From NCBI GenBank assembly GCA_020650975.1, contig JAIPMN010039422.1:1-21022 (forward strand): 21,022 nt of DNA, given 5' to 3'. The notes below the pieces were generated by a model that saw nothing but the letters and a program-made list of their open reading frames with translations, did no database searches and was not told the origin of the DNA. Below, in pieces: positions 10,601 to 16,600 of this stretch (position 1 is the stretch's first letter; every line of letters begins with the position of its first letter). The stretch is from Apostichopus californicus. Its lineage: Eukaryota > Echinodermata > Holothuroidea > Aspidochirotida > Stichopodidae. Position numbers and translations under genes: made by a program.

Positions 10601-13600
10601 CTCAGGGTTGGTACGTATTGAAACGAATAGCGCCGAATATCGGTATGCCTATATATGAACTACGGTTGGATACAACTTGCTACGGGTTGTAACGTGTTGT
10701 GACGGGTTGGTAAAGATTGGTATGAGTCAATACCAATCGAGGCGCCTAACGCTTGGGTCAAGTGGTGACGCTTGCCTAACTATTCAATCATTCTGCCTTT
10801 CTCCATTGATCAGAAAACACCTCCACGTCACTGCAGGTCATCATGTCACCAAAGAAGAGGGAGATGAAGAGCCAAGAGCCCAGCATTAGCAGCTACAGAC
10901 TGAGAGTGATCATAGGCTGGATCCAACTTTGAATCTAGGCCTGGATCCAGATCTGCATATCCTACTGTCAATGTGTCCAGAGGTCCAAGTTGTGGAATGA
11001 ATGACTGCATCAGGCAGAAGCCACTTTTTATGTTACCGTACCAGGCCGTAAGAACTAGTAGGGGATATTTAACAACCCGTAGTAAGTCGTAGTGGAACCC
11101 CATCAACCTGTAAGAGAGCCCTAGTAAGCCGTAACTATCCATAAGTTATCCGAACCTAAACGGAGTAGACCTAGGAAGCTATCCATCAAAAATTCTTATC
11201 AACTTGTAACAATGTCGTAGAAACCCGTAATGAACCCATATCAACTCGTAACAACCCGCTCTGGGTATGCATCACCGCCATTTTACGTCATGGAAGCTAC
11301 TGGATCACCTTGCGCTAGGAACTGTTCCAAAATGTTGCAAGAACTGGGAAGGTGTGAAAGGGACTTTACAAACTCTACCTGTTTCAAGGCTTCCCTAGGT
11401 AGCTTCAACACCTCTTGTAAGGCCATGGATTCCTTGGCATGTTCCAGTTGAGACTTCACAAGTTCATCTTTTGTAGCTCTCAGACTTGATTTAGCATCTT
11501 CCAACTCCTGACATGTAAACAACACAGTGAATGAGACAAAAAGGATGCACCTCCCAGTGGTTACTTGCCACATGTTATCATTTATACTAGTGTTGAAGTA
11601 GCCCAAATATGAAGTGAAGGTATTCTCCAAGTTGACAAATTTCTTCACATTTATTTTAAGGCAGGCAGGCTGAACTGATACGTTTTTGACCTTTACTGGA
11701 GGGTGTAACAATCACAAATTACTACCTGGCTCAGAGACATCACATGTTTACAATACATTAGTGCAGAGAACTGTGACCTAACTTTCAAAAGGAACCTGCA
11801 GAAATGGTGGATATACTGTTCTAGAAGAAGGAATGCAGGCCTAGCCCATTGAAGGACAGAAGTTCAATTATATCAATTAGTTTGATTAATTAATGTTTTG
11901 ATGGTCAATGAGTCCCATAATATGTTTTAATATACTACATATTGTGCCATAGCACATACAGAATTCCTCTGTTTACTTTTGCTAGATAAATTAAACTACA
12001 TCTTGTAACTAAACAATTAGAACAACGCAGTGTAACTTCAGTTTAGTAGAGAACTTCCACATCAACAAAGCATTCCACCATGCATTGCAAACACTTTCAA
12101 AGATCTGTTTCTTGGGATAAACGGATTAAATATATATTGGGAAAAGAAATGACATGTAGGTTAGATGTAGCACTTAAAGATTAAATACAATAGGGATCTT
12201 GTATTCGTGATGTAAAAGTTTCACGCCTAGAAGGATATTTGTCAATTTCCATTTCTTAATTGTCTTACCTTACATGTTTTGATTGACCTCAATTAACCTA
12301 CCTTTGACCTATATTAATATGTGTAGAGTTAATGTACATCATGTGAACTAAATATCCCTTGTATAAAATTCTTCAGACAAAGAGCTGTTAATATGTTCAT
12401 CATTGGACCTCTACTGTTAGACATCACAAACATTCCCTAATTTCTAAAAATACATGATGTTGTATTTGCTAATGGTAACTTACAAATTTTCTTTACCCCA
12501 CTAATAAAGCAAAAGGGTAGTCTTGTTCAAAGTGACTAAATTCCTCATGACCCAAGTCAGGTACCTTGGTCATCAGTTATCTACAATTATTGCGCTATGT
12601 AAAGTCTAACCTCTTTCTGCTGCTGAAGTAATTCTTCCTTCTCATCCTCCAATGTCTTCAGTTTGTTCTCAGTTGTAGTCAAACTATCTCTGAATTGTTG
12701 TCTTTCCTCCTCTATTGTCTTTCTCTCATTCAGTAGTTGTCTTTCTTCCTCTGTTGCCTTCCTCAGTTTGTTCTCAGTTGTAGTCAATGCAGCTTTGAAA
12801 TGCTGGCTTTCCTCCTCTGTTGTCTTAAGTCTTACAGTAAGCTGTTGTTTCTCATCTTCTGATTCAGTCAGTTTGTGAGAGAGTTCCTGCCTTTTGTCTT
12901 CTGATGCCTTTAATTGATCTTTGAGTATTTTTTGGATAACTGAAACAACCACATATGATACAAACATGGTTAAAGATTGTCTTCCACCCAAGAAAATATT
13001 GTGTCAAACTTGCACCAAATTTAGTGAGCTCATATTTTGGTCCAACTTCAGCATGTTATTTGAGGTGACTATGCAAATCTTTCACTTTCCTTGGTGATGA
13101 TTGTTGGCCCTGCTTCTGAGCAATTGAACAATTTCATGCCTCTTCAATGATCCTCCAATATATCAAGGACACTAAATTACAAAATTTTAAAGGAAAGGAA
13201 ATAACAAACTTTTACCAATCTTGTCTGAACATATCCCAAATCAAACTTTTGAGTGTATTCCATAAGTTACAGACTTATGCAAAGCTTTGACTGTAGTGCA
13301 AGACCTTGACATTGAATGAAACATTTAGTGCTGAATAATTACACTTCTGAACATCCAAATTGGAATCTCTTTCTGGGTTTAAAGTACTTTACAAACATTT
13401 GCGGTTATTCAATTTCTTGCCATCTCATTTATCACATCATTTTTATAGTATTGATGGAGGGTCTTCTTCTATCAACAATGGGTTAATTAAGTTATGTTAA
13501 TACAACAGCATATTACCTCAAATCGCACTTATTCCTTGTGTGGGCAATGCGTTTGCATGTTTCGCAATTCATGACATATGCAACTTGTTCAACTCTCTGA

Positions 13601-16600
13601 TATAAACATACCTTGAGCTTGTTGGTAGAAAGTCAATACTGCCACCAATTTACTCAGTCCTTTGTCAGAGCATGCTGTCATTAAATATCTGATGTCATCA
13701 ACAGAAACCTTCCCTGCCTCTCTGAGATGGTGGATAACAGAAGAAAAGGGTGCATCACTCTCAATAATATTCTTTGATTTCTTAGCTGGAACTTCAAAGT
13801 AGTCAAGTAGCTTCTGACAGTCATCTTTCTCAATCAATGACTCTGAGCGCATCAGGAAGTTTTCAAAAGTAAAGATGTCACTCTATAACAAAAAGACAAC
13901 AAAAAGAAATCAAATTAATATGCTGGTGGTAGCAGACTATAAAACAAAATAGATGTAGTAATTTGAGGCAGCAACATATTCAAAGGGATAGATTTATTTT
14001 AATATGATGGTTTGGATAATGTTACTTTGTTTTACCTGAGTTCCTTTAACTGCAATATGATATATTTATTTCCGAAATCCAAATAAATTAAAAGTATTCA
14101 AAGCTGACAATGGATGGACTGATTTTTCAGACTGTAAATGTTTCTATACATGGAGCTGTATCAGGCAGCTTCTTGTAGATTTATTCATGAGTCACCAAAT
14201 TTAAATTATAGTTTATTGGGCTAAACATTTTTCTCCAACTTAACCAATAAACACTACATTGTGACCCATTTTTTCTGTTTGAACGTGTTCATGGACGTAG
14301 AACTACTTAAAGTGTCTTCTATTCTGGGCAATGTAGGTGATCAGTAACATTAAGACACATAATTAACCCTCTTCTACCCCCGGTTCTTACATATCACATT
14401 TTCTTTAATTCTTAACAGTGTTTTACATGAGTTTACATAAATTACTATGTCAAAAATCATTGATGTTGTAGTTTACACAATATTTTTGTTACAGAAGATT
14501 CATTTATTTCTCCTACAATCCTACAATCTTGCAGTATGTAGACATGTCCTCAATGAGTAAACAACTAACTTAGAAGCACTATATGCTGGGAAAGTATGGT
14601 TAAATGCTTTTAAGTGGCAGATCTAAGCTACATGTGCTGCAGCTCATTGCCTGAATAATCAAAGTCCATATGCACTGTCAAGACTTTTTTAATTGATGTA
14701 TACACTTAATTCTATGTGCAGCTACTGCACTATGAGCTATATACAGCTTCATGACAAAGAATGCATGTGAAACATTTAATTAGTGAAGTTATGTGCAATT
14801 ATCAACTTATTATAATACTATGTTAACAAAGTTTCCTGGGTTTACTAATCCTGTTAGACATAGTTTACTGAGGGTGGTCTGATGACATGTATAAAAAGGC
14901 CTTTTACAGGAAGACCATATTGTTCTTACACTGGTTGACATGAAAATGCTTTTTCATGCATGGGTAGCATTGATCACATAACATCCATGTTCATAGCAAT
15001 TGCATATTACACTGTGTGCTTGGTGGCAGCTAATGAATGGGGAGCTTCACTAAAGTTAATTAATGTACTGCATATTAAGACAATTGAGCAGGATATTGTG
15101 TATCTTCACTTACACAAATTGATGTCTATTGTCAAAATTGACAGGAAGACACTGCAGTAATACATTACTTTCTCTGCATTTCTGACTAAATTTCACGTAA
15201 ATAAACCAGCCTACATCCTAAAATAGAAGGAAGCTTGTGTCATACCATTTTATCAAGACTTAAATACTGTGATCAAATCAAGGTATCATCACTGCAGTAT
15301 TTGCTATACATGTGCACTAGAACCAATGAACTAATCACTATGGCCTAAATTAAGATAAATATATTGCCCTTAATTTGTCTTGAATTGTCTTGAAAATTAA
15401 TGATTAATGAAAGGAACTTCACTTTATTGTCTGAGCTGTATGTCATGCAACGTTAATTTTGCATCACTTTTCATATAATGTTGGGCCTAGATATTCATTA
15501 TAGAAATCTTTGCCCATAAAAATAGCACTTATTGCATTATTAGAATATTTCACATTCACTAATACCAAATTTGTAAATATTAGCAGATTGTATGCTCAGA
15601 AAATAAGAAAAATGTTTTCCAATTTGTATGTGTTGCAAAGTGCAACAAGTATCCAATGGCCTATATTAAATTTGGCACTTACTTTTCTACCATTTTGATC
15701 TCCCTCTTAACAAAGAAGTAATATATGTGTTCTTAATAAAATTCCGCATTCACCAGTAACAATTTTGTTTATTTTTGAAGCAATTAAGACTGAGAAAATA
15801 GGAAACCACTTTTACATTGACAGTACAAAACACTTCCATGACAACCTTACCAGAATCAGCAAATCCCAAAGAAAAATGTGCCCTTATTTTTCATTAAATT
15901 TTGCAAGGTAAATCTCAAAACATCTTAGAGTGTCTTCTCGTCACTTGTTCACGTAGAATGATACCCAATTTGTTGAGCTTTAATCAAAGCATTGCTTTAA
16001 TGAAACTGATGAATGTTCCTAATTTTTACCATCGGCCTATATTTCCTTTATTAGTACTTACTGTGTGATATTCATATACTTCTCCAGTTGTTTCAGTAAC
16101 CAAAAACAATCTGTTTATGTTATTATTGATCCTGATTCTCCTGGAATTATCAGGAACTTTAAAAGAAGCCAAGATATGACCCCCAGAGATGGAAGAATGA
16201 CCCCCAGAGATGGAAGAATGACTCCCAGAGATGGAAGAATGACCCCCAGATAGAGAGTAAACAACAACTTGTCTACCCTCACCACCACCAGCCCATAATA
16301 TAAATATTAATCCTTTCTCTTCACTGACTGTTATACTATATGGAAATATGTACTGTGTGTTTGTATATTCATGTTCTATTTCTCCCTCACTATTATACAT
16401 TAAAGCTTTCCCACCATAGCTTGTACAGATAAACAGTTTATTATTACTAACTGCTATATCTTTGGGCCATTCTCCTTCTAATCCTTTTAAGGTGATTGTC
16501 TTCTTTATTCTCAATTCTCTTGAATCTAAGACAATCACCTCTGTGGATATTAAACCGACATATACCAAACCATCTCTGGTTGTCATACAGAAGGCTTTAC

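Larger units (their letters stand above)
9175..11378 (-). other. Intron 5 of the main gene
   Basis: This 2204-bp intron is the most repeat-loaded: three TTTGACCTCCACC-type units (9345-9850) and the repeat-like block at about 10345-11285. The stretch 9870-10340 between them starts with a short CA-rich segment (ACATACACACACCC) and is otherwise featureless. Confidence 0.55.

Noticed and set aside
10447..11142. Open frames in the repeat-like block
   Set aside because: There is no domain, no splice context and repeat-like composition.
11508..11711. N-terminal extension of exon 5 upstream of 11507
   Set aside because: The sequence is intronic: a good acceptor (ACATGTCAG) precedes 11507 and the coiled-coil pattern begins only after it.
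14960..15698. Plus-strand frames in intron 2 as small genes
   Set aside because: They are short and AT-rich, with no recognisable motif or regulatory context.
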